From contig CP169086.1 in assembly GCA_041890495.1 (NCBI GenBank), positions 1,798,001 through 1,862,000 of the forward strand: a stretch of 64,000 nucleotides of DNA. Direction: 5' to 3'. The notes beneath the pieces are model-generated. The model made no database searches and was not told the DNA's origin. It saw only the letters and a list, made by a program, of their open reading frames with translations. This DNA is from Escherichia boydii. Its GTDB lineage: Bacteria; Pseudomonadota; Gammaproteobacteria; Enterobacterales; Enterobacteriaceae. A program made the translations under genes and the position numbers. Shown in pieces: positions 43,741 through 52,595 of the stretch (position 1 is the first letter of the stretch; each line of letters starts with the position of its first letter).

Positions 43741-43811
43741 GTGCCCGGTGGCGCTTCGCTTACCGGGCCTGCAATTTGAACGTAGGCCGGGTAAGCGAAG
43801 CGCCATCCGAC
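43741..43811. repeat. REP pair right of the REP transposase
   Basis: Units at 43741-43771 (GTGCCCGGTGGCGCTTCGCT region) and 43781-43811 (GTAGGCCGGGTAAGCGAAGC region) are in opposite orientation. They share sequence with the pair on the left side, so the transposase gene is symmetrically flanked. Confidence 0.88.
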
Positions 43812-43820
43812 TTAAAGCGG

Positions 43821-45044
43821 CTACCGCTTCGCGGTCAACTCGGCAATACGGACGATCACCTGCACCGCTTTTTCCATACCTTCCAGAGTCACAAACTCAT
43901 GCTTACCATGATAGTTGTAACCGCCAGTGAACAGGTTCGGGCACGGTAATCCCATAAACGACAACTGCGCGCCGTCGGTACCACCGCGGATCGGTTTCAG
44001 TTCCGGTTCAATATCGCAGTCACGCATCGCCTGCTGGGCGATATCGAGAATATGCGGATGCTCAACCACTTTCTCGCGCATATTGTAGTAACTGTCTTCA
44101 ATCACCAATTCAATGTAGCAATCAGGATGTAACCCTTTGCCCACTTTTTTGGCGATCTCCATCATTTTACGTTTACGCGCTTCAAACTGTTTACGGTCGA
44201 AATCACGGATGATGTAGTGCATATCGGCCCGTTCAACGGTGCCTTTCATGCTCGCCAGATGATAGAAACCTTCATAGCCTTCTGTCATTTCCGGGCTTTC
44301 ATCCGCCGGAACTTCCGCATGAATACGTGCCGCCAGCGACAGCGCATTTACCATCACTCCTTTCGCCGTGCCCGGATGAACATTGTTACCGACAATTTTG
44401 ATATTGACCGATGCAGCGTTGAAGTTTTCAAACTCCAGTTCGCCTACGCCACCACCGTCAACAGTGTAAGCCCAGCGGGCATCGAAGGCATCAACATCAA
44501 AATGTTTCGCCCCTTTGCCCACTTCTTCATCCGGGGTAAAGGCGACGCGAATATCACCATGCGGAATGTTTTTCTGTTGCAATACCGCCAGCGCGGTCAT
44601 GATTTCTGCAATACCGGCTTTGTCATCGGCACCTAACAAGGTTTTACCATCGGTGGTAATCAACGTCTGACCCAGTAGCTGATGCAGCACCGGGAACATA
44701 ACCGGTGATAAAACTTCATCGCCGATACCCAGCGCAATATCGCCACCGCGATAGTTTTCAACAATTTGCGGATTAACATTTTTGCCGCTGCAATCCGGTG
44801 AGGTATCCACATGAGAAATAAAGCCAATCGCCGGGATATCGCCAGGGACGTTAGCCGGTAACGTCGCCATCAAAGTGCCCTTCTCACTTAAGGTCACATT
44901 GATAAGCCCCATTTCTTCGAGCTGCTCTTTCAGCAGATGCAATAACTTCCATTGGCCTTCCGTGCTGGGAACCTGTCTCACCCCTGCTTTTGATTGGGTA
45001 TCCAGAGACACGTAGTTCAAAAATCGCTCAAGTAGTTTATCCAT
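43821..45044 (-). CDS. pepT: Peptidase T (tripeptidase)
   Basis: A 407-residue zinc aminopeptidase of the M20B family releasing N-terminal residues from tripeptides. Metal ligands appear in ISHVDTSPDC (His and Asp, about 76-82), GADDKAG (about 139), and EEVGKG (about 173). ATG at 45044 (MDKLLERFLNYVS) gives the E. coli length minus one. The last residues (AELTAKR) differ from E. coli (AELTAQRK), marking the change back to the other lineage. In enterics pepT is induced anaerobically by FNR; I did not find a clear FNR box. Divergent from potA across 249 bases that show no gene. Confidence 0.95.
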   Translation of the reverse strand: MDKLLERFLNYVSLDTQSKAGVRQVPSTEGQWKLLHLLKEQLEEMGLINVTLSEKGTLMATLPANVPGDIPAIGFISHVDTSPDCSGKNVNPQIVENYRGGDIALGIGDEVLSPVMFPVLHQLLGQTLITTDGKTLLGADDKAGIAEIMTALAVLQQKNIPHGDIRVAFTPDEEVGKGAKHFDVDAFDARWAYTVDGGGVGELEFENFNAASVNIKIVGNNVHPGTAKGVMVNALSLAARIHAEVPADESPEMTEGYEGFYHLASMKGTVERADMHYIIRDFDRKQFEARKRKMMEIAKKVGKGLHPDCYIELVIEDSYYNMREKVVEHPHILDIAQQAMRDCDIEPELKPIRGGTDGAQLSFMGLPCPNLFTGGYNYHGKHEFVTLEGMEKAVQVIVRIAELTAKR

Positions 45045-45293
45045 GTAGTCACCCTCACTTTTTGTGACAACATTATTAAGAAGCAAGAAAAGACAAATAT
45101 TGCGTCAGGTCACTTTTACCCCTGCAAGCGGGAATATTTATCAGCATTACCTTAATGAATATAAAGCTAAGCCAGTAATTCACAACAAAGATTGGCGATT
45201 CAAGCGGTTTGCCGTAGAATTACCGCCCTCATTAAGAGTCACCAAGGTGGTTAACCACAAACCCCGCATCGGTAAGCCATCCGTTGCGTTTAC

Positions 45294-46430
45294 ATGGGAC
45301 AGAGTAAAAAATTGAATAAACAACCGAGTTCGCTTTCACCGCTGGTGCAATTGGCGGGAATTCGCAAATGCTTTGATGGTAAAGAGGTCATTCCCCAGCT
45401 GGATCTGACTATCAACAATGGCGAGTTCCTCACGCTGCTTGGCCCTTCTGGCTGCGGTAAAACAACCGTTCTTCGCCTGATTGCAGGTCTGGAAACTGTT
45501 GATTCCGGACGCATCATGCTGGATAACGAGGACATCACCCACGTTCCGGCGGAAAACCGCTATGTGAACACTGTTTTCCAAAGCTACGCACTTTTCCCCC
45601 ACATGACCGTGTTCGAAAATGTGGCCTTTGGGTTGCGCATGCAAAAAACCCCCGCTGCTGAAATTACGCCCCGCGTGATGGAAGCCCTGCGGATGGTGCA
45701 ACTGGAAACCTTCGCTCAACGTAAACCGCATCAGCTCTCTGGTGGTCAACAGCAACGCGTCGCCATTGCTCGCGCGGTGGTTAACAAGCCTCGTCTGTTG
45801 TTGCTGGATGAGTCGCTCTCAGCGCTGGATTACAAACTGCGTAAGCAAATGCAGAACGAGCTGAAAGCGTTACAGCGTAAGCTTGGTATTACCTTCGTCT
45901 TTGTCACTCACGATCAGGAAGAAGCGCTCACCATGTCAGACAGGATTGTGGTGATGCGCGAGGGTCGTATTGAGCAAGATGGTACACCGCGCGAAATTTA
46001 CGAAGAGCCGAAAAACCTGTTTGTTGCCGGCTTCATTGGCGAAATCAATATGTTTAACGCCACTGTCATCGAACGTCTAGACGAGCAGCGCGTACGCGCC
46101 AACGTTGAAGGCCGCGAATGTAATATCTACGTTAACTTCGCCGTTGAACCGGGGCAAAAACTGCATGTTCTGCTGCGCCCGGAAGACTTACGTGTTGAAG
46201 AGATTAACGACGACAACCACGCTGAAGGGCTGATTGGTTACGTTCGTGAGCGTAACTACAAAGGCATGACGCTGGAGTCGGTTGTTGAACTGGAAAATGG
46301 CAAGATGGTGATGGTCAGCGAATTCTTCAATGAAGACGACCCTGACTTTGACCACTCTCTCGACCAAAAAATGGCCATTAATTGGGTAGAAAGCTGGGAG
46401 GTCGTACTGGCTGATGAAGAACACAAGTAA
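45294..46430 (+). CDS. potA: Spermidine/putrescine ABC transporter ATPase
   Basis: A 378-residue ABC ATPase powering PotBC. Walker A GPSGCGKTT (about 51-59), signature LSGGQQQR (about 147), Walker B LLLLDESLSALD and the H-loop HDQEEAL are all present. The C-terminal regulatory beta domain (from about 255) senses spermidine in the family. Its end overlaps potB by 17 bases. Head of the potABCD operon. Confidence 0.97.
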   Translation: MGQSKKLNKQPSSLSPLVQLAGIRKCFDGKEVIPQLDLTINNGEFLTLLGPSGCGKTTVLRLIAGLETVDSGRIMLDNEDITHVPAENRYVNTVFQSYALFPHMTVFENVAFGLRMQKTPAAEITPRVMEALRMVQLETFAQRKPHQLSGGQQQRVAIARAVVNKPRLLLLDESLSALDYKLRKQMQNELKALQRKLGITFVFVTHDQEEALTMSDRIVVMREGRIEQDGTPREIYEEPKNLFVAGFIGEINMFNATVIERLDEQRVRANVEGRECNIYVNFAVEPGQKLHVLLRPEDLRVEEINDDNHAEGLIGYVRERNYKGMTLESVVELENGKMVMVSEFFNEDDPDFDHSLDQKMAINWVESWEVVLADEEHK

Positions 46431-47271
46431 GTTCCAGAATGTAGTGATTGTCACTATTGTCGGTTGGCTTGTGTTGTTTGTCTTTCTGCCCAACCTGATG
46501 ATCATTGGCACCAGCTTTTTGACCCGCGACGACGCCAGTTTCGTCAAAATGGTCTTTACGCTGGATAACTACACGCGTCTGCTCGATCCGCTCTATTTTG
46601 AAGTGCTATTGCACTCGCTGAATATGGCGCTGATCGCCACCCTCGCCTGCCTGGTGCTGGGCTACCCGTTTGCCTGGTTTCTGGCGAAGCTACCACACAA
46701 GGTGCGTCCGCTGCTGCTGTTTCTGCTGATTGTTCCCTTCTGGACCAACTCACTGATTCGCATCTACGGGCTGAAAATTTTCCTCAGCACCAAAGGCTAT
46801 CTCAACGAGTTTTTGCTCTGGCTGGGCGTTATCGACACACCAATTCGTATCATGTTCACGCCCAGTGCGGTGATTATCGGTCTGGTTTACATTCTGCTAC
46901 CGTTTATGGTGATGCCGCTGTACTCCAGTATCGAAAAACTGGATAAGCCGTTGCTTGAGGCGGCGCGCGATCTCGGTGCCAGCAAGTTACAGACTTTTAT
47001 CCGTATCATTATTCCACTGACGATGCCGGGAATTATTGCCGGATGTCTGCTGGTGATGCTGCCAGCGATGGGCCTGTTCTATGTGTCCGACCTGATGGGC
47101 GGTGCGAAAAACCTGCTGATCGGTAACGTCATCAAGGTACAGTTCCTCAATATTCGTGACTGGCCGTTTGGTGCAGCCACCAGCATTACGCTGACTATCG
47201 TAATGGGCCTGATGTTGCTGGTTTACTGGCGCGCTTCTCGTCTGCTGAATAAAAAGGTGGAACTCGAATGA
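46414..47271 (+). CDS. potB: Spermidine/putrescine permease PotB
   Basis: A 285-residue inner membrane permease with six helices and the EAA loop for PotA docking (EAARDLGASKLQTFIRIIIPLTMPG, centred near 190). It begins inside potA and overlaps potC by four bases (ATGA). Shorter starts about ten codons later have been used in some annotations. Confidence 0.95.
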   Translation: MKNTSKFQNVVIVTIVGWLVLFVFLPNLMIIGTSFLTRDDASFVKMVFTLDNYTRLLDPLYFEVLLHSLNMALIATLACLVLGYPFAWFLAKLPHKVRPLLLFLLIVPFWTNSLIRIYGLKIFLSTKGYLNEFLLWLGVIDTPIRIMFTPSAVIIGLVYILLPFMVMPLYSSIEKLDKPLLEAARDLGASKLQTFIRIIIPLTMPGIIAGCLLVMLPAMGLFYVSDLMGGAKNLLIGNVIKVQFLNIRDWPFGAATSITLTIVMGLMLLVYWRASRLLNKKVELE

Positions 47272-48062
47272 TCGGTCGACTGCTTCGCGGCGGTTTTATG
47301 ACCGCTATCTACGCGTACCTGTATATCCCAATCATTATTTTGATTGTGAACTCCTTTAACAGCTCGCGCTTTGGCATCAACTGGCAGGGTTTTACCACCA
47401 AATGGTATAGCCTGCTGATGAACAACGACAGCCTGTTACAGGCAGCGCAGCATTCACTAACAATGGCGGTGTTTTCGGCGACGTTTGCTACGCTTATCGG
47501 TTCACTGACGGCAGTTGCGCTGTACCGTTATCGCTTTCGCGGTAAGCCGTTCGTTAGCGGAATGCTGTTTGTGGTAATGATGTCACCAGATATCGTGATG
47601 GCAATTTCGCTGCTGGTGCTGTTTATGCTGCTGGGTATTCAGCTTGGCTTCTGGTCGCTGCTGTTCTCGCATATCACCTTCTGCCTGCCATTTGTGGTGG
47701 TGACGGTGTATTCGCGCCTGAAAGGTTTTGACGTGCGGATGCTGGAAGCGGCGAAAGATCTCGGTGCCAGCGAATTTACCATTCTGCGAAAAATCATTCT
47801 GCCACTGGCAATGCCAGCGGTGGCGGCGGGCTGGGTGTTAAGCTTTACCCTGTCGATGGACGATGTGGTAGTTTCTTCGTTCGTCACCGGACCAAGTTAT
47901 GAAATTCTGCCGTTAAAAATTTATTCGATGGTCAAAGTCGGCGTATCGCCGGAAGTTAACGCGCTGGCAACCATATTACTGGTGCTGTCGCTGGTGATGG
48001 TTATTGCCAGCCAGCTTATTGCTCGTGATAAAACGAAAGGTAACACAGGGGACGTTAAATGA
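47268..48062 (+). CDS. potC: Spermidine/putrescine permease PotC
   Basis: A 264-residue inner membrane permease, partner of PotB. The EAA loop EAAKDLGASEFTILRKIILP is at about residues 160-180. Overlaps potB and potD by four bases each. Confidence 0.96.
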   Translation: MIGRLLRGGFMTAIYAYLYIPIIILIVNSFNSSRFGINWQGFTTKWYSLLMNNDSLLQAAQHSLTMAVFSATFATLIGSLTAVALYRYRFRGKPFVSGMLFVVMMSPDIVMAISLLVLFMLLGIQLGFWSLLFSHITFCLPFVVVTVYSRLKGFDVRMLEAAKDLGASEFTILRKIILPLAMPAVAAGWVLSFTLSMDDVVVSSFVTGPSYEILPLKIYSMVKVGVSPEVNALATILLVLSLVMVIASQLIARDKTKGNTGDVK

Positions 48063-49105
48063 AAAAATGGTCACGCCACCTGCTCGCGGCGGGTGCTCTG
48101 GCACTGGGCATGAGCGCCGCTCACGCCGATGACAACAACACGCTGTATTTCTACAACTGGACCGAGTACGTGCCGCCAGGACTGCTTGAACAGTTCACCA
48201 AAGAAACCGGTATTAAGGTTATCTATTCGACTTACGAGTCGAACGAAACCATGTATGCCAAGCTGAAAACGTACAAAGACGGTGCCTATGACCTGGTGGT
48301 TCCTTCAACCTATTACGTCGATAAAATGCGTAAAGAAGGGATGATCCAGAAGATCGACAAGTCGAAGTTAACGAACTTCAGCAATCTCGATCCAGACATG
48401 CTCAATAAGCCGTTTGACCCGAATAACGATTACTCCATTCCGTATATCTGGGGTGCGACGGCGATTGGTGTTAACGGTGATGCGGTGGATCCGAAATCTG
48501 TCACCAGCTGGGCCGATCTGTGGAAGCCTGAGTACAAAGGCAGCCTGCTGTTGACCGACGATGCCCGTGAAGTGTTCCAGATGGCGCTGCGTAAGCTGGG
48601 CTACTCCGGTAACACCACCGATCCGAAAGAGATTGAAGCTGCATATAACGAGCTGAAAAAACTGATGCCAAACGTGGCAGCCTTTAACTCCGATAACCCG
48701 GCTAACCCGTACATGGAAGGCGAAGTTAACCTCGGCATGATCTGGAACGGTTCTGCTTTCGTTGCACGCCAGGCGGGTACGCCAATTGACGTGGTATGGC
48801 CGAAAGAAGGCGGCATTTTCTGGATGGACAGCCTGGCGATCCCGGCAAATGCCAAAAACAAAGAAGGCGCGCTGAAATTGATCAACTTCCTGCTGCGCCC
48901 GGATGTGGCAAAACAGGTTGCCGAAACTATCGGTTATCCAACGCCAAACCTTGCGGCGCGTAAGCTGTTAAGCCCGGAAGTGGCGAACGATAAAACGCTC
49001 TACCCGGATGCTGAAACCATTAAAAATGGCGAATGGCAGAATGACGTTGGCGCAGCCAGCAGCATTTATGAAGAGTATTATCAGAAATTAAAAGCGGGCC
49101 GCTAG
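48059..49105 (+). CDS. potD: Periplasmic spermidine/putrescine-binding protein PotD
   Basis: A 348-residue binding protein. The signal peptide is MKKWSRHLLAAGALALGMS followed by AAHA, cleaved before DDNNTLYFYNW. Aromatic and acidic ligand residues (NWTEY, DAREVF, WNGSAF) are retained. It delivers polyamines to PotBC. Last gene of the operon. Confidence 0.97.
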   Translation: MKKWSRHLLAAGALALGMSAAHADDNNTLYFYNWTEYVPPGLLEQFTKETGIKVIYSTYESNETMYAKLKTYKDGAYDLVVPSTYYVDKMRKEGMIQKIDKSKLTNFSNLDPDMLNKPFDPNNDYSIPYIWGATAIGVNGDAVDPKSVTSWADLWKPEYKGSLLLTDDAREVFQMALRKLGYSGNTTDPKEIEAAYNELKKLMPNVAAFNSDNPANPYMEGEVNLGMIWNGSAFVARQAGTPIDVVWPKEGGIFWMDSLAIPANAKNKEGALKLINFLLRPDVAKQVAETIGYPTPNLAARKLLSPEVANDKTLYPDAETIKNGEWQNDVGAASSIYEEYYQKLKAGR

Positions 49106-49121
49106 CCGGTATCGCGTCCTT

Positions 49122-49147
49122 CCTCACGCCACCTGCACGGCGTGAGG
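49122..49147 (+). terminator. Hairpin after potD
   Basis: CCTCACGCC (49122-49130) pairs with GGCGTGAGG (49139-49147). There is no T-run on either strand, so termination would be weak. It sits at the change from the E. coli-like block to the EAL-HDOD island. Confidence 0.45.
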
Positions 49148-49151
49148 GGGA

Positions 49152-50381
49152 TTAACTGACCGTATTCTCTCCTGCCCAGATCGTCGCCTTTCGCATCGCC
49201 TCCACCACCTCCTCATCTGACAGACCCAGCGCCTGACGAACCCGTGTCGCCTCGTCCCACTGCTGCTGCTCATAGTAACGACAGAGGTTAATCATGTCGG
49301 CTAACTGCCCCTCCTGATGGCACAGCGCGTTGCTCACGCTCTGCGGAACTGCAATTTGCTTCATCAACTCGGCCATCGGTAGCTCCAGGAGGGTATCGAG
49401 CAATGAAAACAGGCCGCACATGAACGCATTTTCAGCCAGAATCGGGTCTTTCATCGTCTCTGCGATCAGTTCGCAGAACTTGCCGCGCATCATGCTTAGC
49501 GGGTAAAGCTCGCTGACGGTGTCATTGCCCGCACTGGCGAGGACCACGACGGCAACAAACCGTCGGAGCTGATTTTCGCCAAGATACCTGAGCACCTCGC
49601 TCAGGGTTAACTTGCTGAAATTACAGGCGCCGACATGCTTAAACGCCGTATGCTTCATATAGCGCATGATTTTATAGGAGAGCGTGAGATCGGTTTTTAT
49701 CAACGACTCGATAATTCGAAAATCAGGTTTATTGCGTCCGACCTCCATTTGCAGTCGAAAAATCGCCAGCTGATTTTGCGAAAGCCGTTTATATTTAATG
49801 ACCTCCGGGCGGCAGAAAAAATAGCCCTGAAACAGAGAGAACCCCTCGTTCCTGTATTGGTTGAATTCCTCTTTAGTCTCAACTTTTTCAGCGAGATATT
49901 TAATATGACCGGTCAGATGTTTACGCGCTTTCAGATACTGTTTAATTTGCGCTAAGGAATAATTTCTGACGTCGAATTTCAGTATTGAAATATAGGGTAA
50001 AAAGGCATCCCATTCTGGCGCAAGGGTGAAATCATCAAGCGCAAACTGATAGCCGTGCGCATTCATCTCCCTGACGGCCTCCAGCAGCTCGGCCCCCGGC
50101 ACAGCATCTTCAAGGATCTCAATCACCACGCTCTCTTTATCCAGCGCTTCGCCACTGCGGTCAATGACCATCCTTGAAGGGAAATTAATAAACGACGTAT
50201 GTGTCCCGGCGATGCGCTGGGACGGCACGCATAAAAACTGATCTGATATCATCCTGGATGTGGCATATTCCGCCGACACATCCGGAAAACGGTTTGTCAT
50301 CCCGTCTCTGAAAAGCAGCTCATAGGCCACCGTATTCATTTCAGGGTTAAAAATGGGTTGTCGCGCGATAAATCCGTACAT
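49152..50381 (-). CDS. EAL-HDOD signalling protein (YuxH/CdgJ type)
   Basis: A 409-residue cytoplasmic protein with an N-terminal EAL-fold domain (residues 1-200) and a C-terminal HDOD domain (about 205-390). The EAL motif is degenerate (YELLFRD in place of EALxR), and the conserved DDFxxx is LDDFTLAPEW, so it probably does not cleave cyclic-di-GMP. HDOD domains lack HD catalytic residues and act in regulation. CdgJ in Vibrio affects motility. It replaces ymfA/ycfZ found here in E. coli and is divergent from a chemoreceptor gene, which hints at a motility role. Confidence 0.85.
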   Translation of the reverse strand: MYGFIARQPIFNPEMNTVAYELLFRDGMTNRFPDVSAEYATSRMISDQFLCVPSQRIAGTHTSFINFPSRMVIDRSGEALDKESVVIEILEDAVPGAELLEAVREMNAHGYQFALDDFTLAPEWDAFLPYISILKFDVRNYSLAQIKQYLKARKHLTGHIKYLAEKVETKEEFNQYRNEGFSLFQGYFFCRPEVIKYKRLSQNQLAIFRLQMEVGRNKPDFRIIESLIKTDLTLSYKIMRYMKHTAFKHVGACNFSKLTLSEVLRYLGENQLRRFVAVVVLASAGNDTVSELYPLSMMRGKFCELIAETMKDPILAENAFMCGLFSLLDTLLELPMAELMKQIAVPQSVSNALCHQEGQLADMINLCRYYEQQQWDEATRVRQALGLSDEEVVEAMRKATIWAGENTVS

Positions 50382-50542
50382 ATCCCATCCTCCTCTACAA
50401 CTTTATATTTATAAGCATCCTCTTTCTACACCACGATAACGAGCATTATCGAGCGCTATTTTGATTGAATGCACAAAATAAAAGCATCCACACTAATTAA
50501 CGGGATTTAATATTCTGGAATTTAAATTAAATATACCCGGCG

Positions 50543-50573
50543 ATCTACAGAAAGAAGGAAATATATCCGATAA
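50543..50573 (+). promoter_or_regulatory. Possible sigma-28 promoter of the chemoreceptor
   Basis: TCCGATAA at 50566-50573 matches the sigma-28 -10 (GCCGATAA) at 7 of 8 bases. The -35 (AGAAAGAA region versus TAAAGTTT) is poor. Transcription would begin near 50581, 38 bases before the preferred ATG. Chemoreceptors are normally FliA-dependent. Confidence 0.4.
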
Positions 50574-50618
50574 GTAATGAGTGCCTACCCGACACGCACA
50601 ACATTACGGGAGATGAGA

Positions 50619-52550
50619 ATGAAAGACGCCATGGTCCGAAGAAAAAAAATAAGAGTCAAGACGTTGATGCTATTGTCCATTTTCCTCACAGTGACGGTGG
50701 GCTTTACGGCAACGATCGGGTTTATGATGTGGCAGTGGATGGCGCAGCAAGAGGTGCTGGCCAAAAAACATATCCGCCAGATAGCCGAGGTACAGGCTTT
50801 ACAGGTCAGCAAACAGCTGGATTCCGCCCTGACTGCCGCCCGGGATATGGGCAACAGCGCCCTGGCGCTGCGCGAGGCGGGCGTATCCGATCGCCAGAGC
50901 CTGAACCAGCTGCTCATCCACTACCTCTCGGCTCACCCATCGTTTCTCTCCATGTCGATGGCCTTTGAGCCTAACGCGTTTGACGATAAAGATGCCGCCT
51001 TTGCCGGTCAGAGCGGTGAGGATCCTGCCGGGCGCTACGCCCGCTACGTCGACCGCGATGCCACCGGCAAACCGGCATTGCACCTGCTGACGGACATCGA
51101 AACGCCCGGCAGCGGTGATTATTATCTCCTGCCGAAACAGCGGCATAAAGATGTGATCATCGAACCCTATATTTACCCCTACAACGGCGTGGACGTGATG
51201 CTCACCTCGATTGCCGCCCCCATCATGCGTGACGGTCAGTTTCTGGGCTCGGTCACCTCTGACTTCTCGCTCGCCACGCTGCAGTCCACGATCGGCGCAA
51301 TTAAACCGTGGAACGGCACGGGCTACGCCCTCCTCCTGTCTGCGGGCAATAACGTGGTGTCCAGCCCGGACAAACGTGCTGCAGGCAAGCCTTACGCGGG
51401 CCAGATTGCTGGTCATGACGTCACCCGGGTAAACGATCCGCTTTTGAAGGAAGAGGTGTTTATCACCTGGCAGGACATCGCCGTTGGTAACAGCCAGACG
51501 GCGTGGAAACTGGCTATTATCACCCCGGTCAGCGAGGTGATGGCCGAAGCGCGCGCATTTTTACTGAAGGCCATCGTCCTGATGGTGTTAAGCATCGTTG
51601 CGGTCAGCCTGGTGATGGCCCAGATCTTTACCCGCAAGGTTGATCGTCCGGTCGGGGGAGAACCTTCCGAGGCCGCCGGTATTGCCCTGGCCGTCGCCCG
51701 GGGAGATTTGAACAACACCATCCCGGTGCGTTCCGGGGATACCCACAGCATTTTTTATGCCCTGCACGCCATGCAGACGCAGCTCAGGCGCATCGTCGGC
51801 GACATCAGCGAAGCCAGCCATTCGGTGCACGGCGGGACCAGCGAAATTTCGGCGGGCAACCTTGACCTCGCCTCGCGTACTGAAGAACAGGCTGCGGCGA
51901 TTGTTGAAACGGCAGCCAGCATGGAAGAGATTTCGGTCACGGTGAAGAATAACGCCGACAACGCGCACAAGGCCACTTCGCTGACCCATCGCGCTGCGAC
52001 GCTCGCCGGGCATGGCGAAACGCTGGTGAACGACGTGGTCGTGGTGATCGGCGAGATTGACGAGAGCGCGCGCAAGATTGGTGAGATTAACAGCATCGTC
52101 GATGGCATCGCCTTCCAGACCAATATTCTGGCGCTGAATGCGGCCGTTGAAGCGGCGCGTGCAGGCGAACAGGGACGCGGTTTCGCGGTAGTCGCAGGGG
52201 AGGTGCGCAACCTTGCCCAGCGAAGCGCTAACGCAGCCAAAGAGATCTCCCAGCTGATTGCCGAGTCCTCAGGCCGCGTCAGCAAAGGCGTTGAGCTGGT
52301 CAATGAAACCGGCGTAATGATGAAACAGGTGATTGAGGCGGTGTCGCACGTGCATCTGGTCATCAACGACATTGTTCAGGCGCTAGACGAGCAGAACCGG
52401 GGGATTAGCCAGGTCAGCACCGCCGTTAACCAGATGGACAGCACAACCCAGCAGAACGCTTCTCTGGTTCAGCAGATCTCAGCGGCGGCGCTCTCGCTGG
52501 ACGAGCAGGCAAAATCGCTGGAGAAGACGCTGGCGTTCTTTCATTCTTAA
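50619..52550 (+). CDS. Methyl-accepting chemotaxis protein with dCache sensor
   Basis: A 643-residue chemoreceptor. Helix 1 (about 12-40), periplasmic dCache domain (about 45-280), helix 2 (about 305-328), HAMP, then the signalling domain with its tip NILALNAAVEAARAGEQGRG and VVAGEVRNLAQRSA. It lacks a C-terminal NWETF-type CheR tether and ends LAFFHS, so methylation would depend on other receptors. The ligand is unknown; dCache receptors often bind amino acids. GGGAG stands 7 bases before the ATG at 50619; an in-frame ATG at 50577 lacks such a signal. It sits where E. coli has ymfA/ycfZ. Confidence 0.9.
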   Translation: MKDAMVRRKKIRVKTLMLLSIFLTVTVGFTATIGFMMWQWMAQQEVLAKKHIRQIAEVQALQVSKQLDSALTAARDMGNSALALREAGVSDRQSLNQLLIHYLSAHPSFLSMSMAFEPNAFDDKDAAFAGQSGEDPAGRYARYVDRDATGKPALHLLTDIETPGSGDYYLLPKQRHKDVIIEPYIYPYNGVDVMLTSIAAPIMRDGQFLGSVTSDFSLATLQSTIGAIKPWNGTGYALLLSAGNNVVSSPDKRAAGKPYAGQIAGHDVTRVNDPLLKEEVFITWQDIAVGNSQTAWKLAIITPVSEVMAEARAFLLKAIVLMVLSIVAVSLVMAQIFTRKVDRPVGGEPSEAAGIALAVARGDLNNTIPVRSGDTHSIFYALHAMQTQLRRIVGDISEASHSVHGGTSEISAGNLDLASRTEEQAAAIVETAASMEEISVTVKNNADNAHKATSLTHRAATLAGHGETLVNDVVVVIGEIDESARKIGEINSIVDGIAFQTNILALNAAVEAARAGEQGRGFAVVAGEVRNLAQRSANAAKEISQLIAESSGRVSKGVELVNETGVMMKQVIEAVSHVHLVINDIVQALDEQNRGISQVSTAVNQMDSTTQQNASLVQQISAAALSLDEQAKSLEKTLAFFHS

Positions 52551-52555
52551 ATAAA

Positions 52556-52582
52556 AAGGCACCCGCCCGGCGGGTGCCTTTT
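52556..52582. terminator. Bidirectional terminator between chemoreceptor and cobB
   Basis: AAGGCACCCG (52556-52565) pairs with CGGGTGCCTT (52571-52580) and has A and T runs outside. It serves the convergent chemoreceptor and cobB ends. Confidence 0.88.
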
Positions 52583-52595
52583 CACGCGATTCGCG

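Larger units (their letters stand above)
43850..49110. other. E. coli-like block 2 (pepT to potD)
   Basis: pepT and potABCD match E. coli K-12 almost exactly by memory. The block is bounded by the REP transposase island on the left and the EAL-HDOD gene on the right, neither present at these places in E. coli. Borders are approximate. Confidence 0.72.

Noticed and set aside
45064..45315. 83-codon ORF between pepT and potA
   Set aside because: It overlaps the potA start and the promoter region, has no good start site and no recognisable motif.
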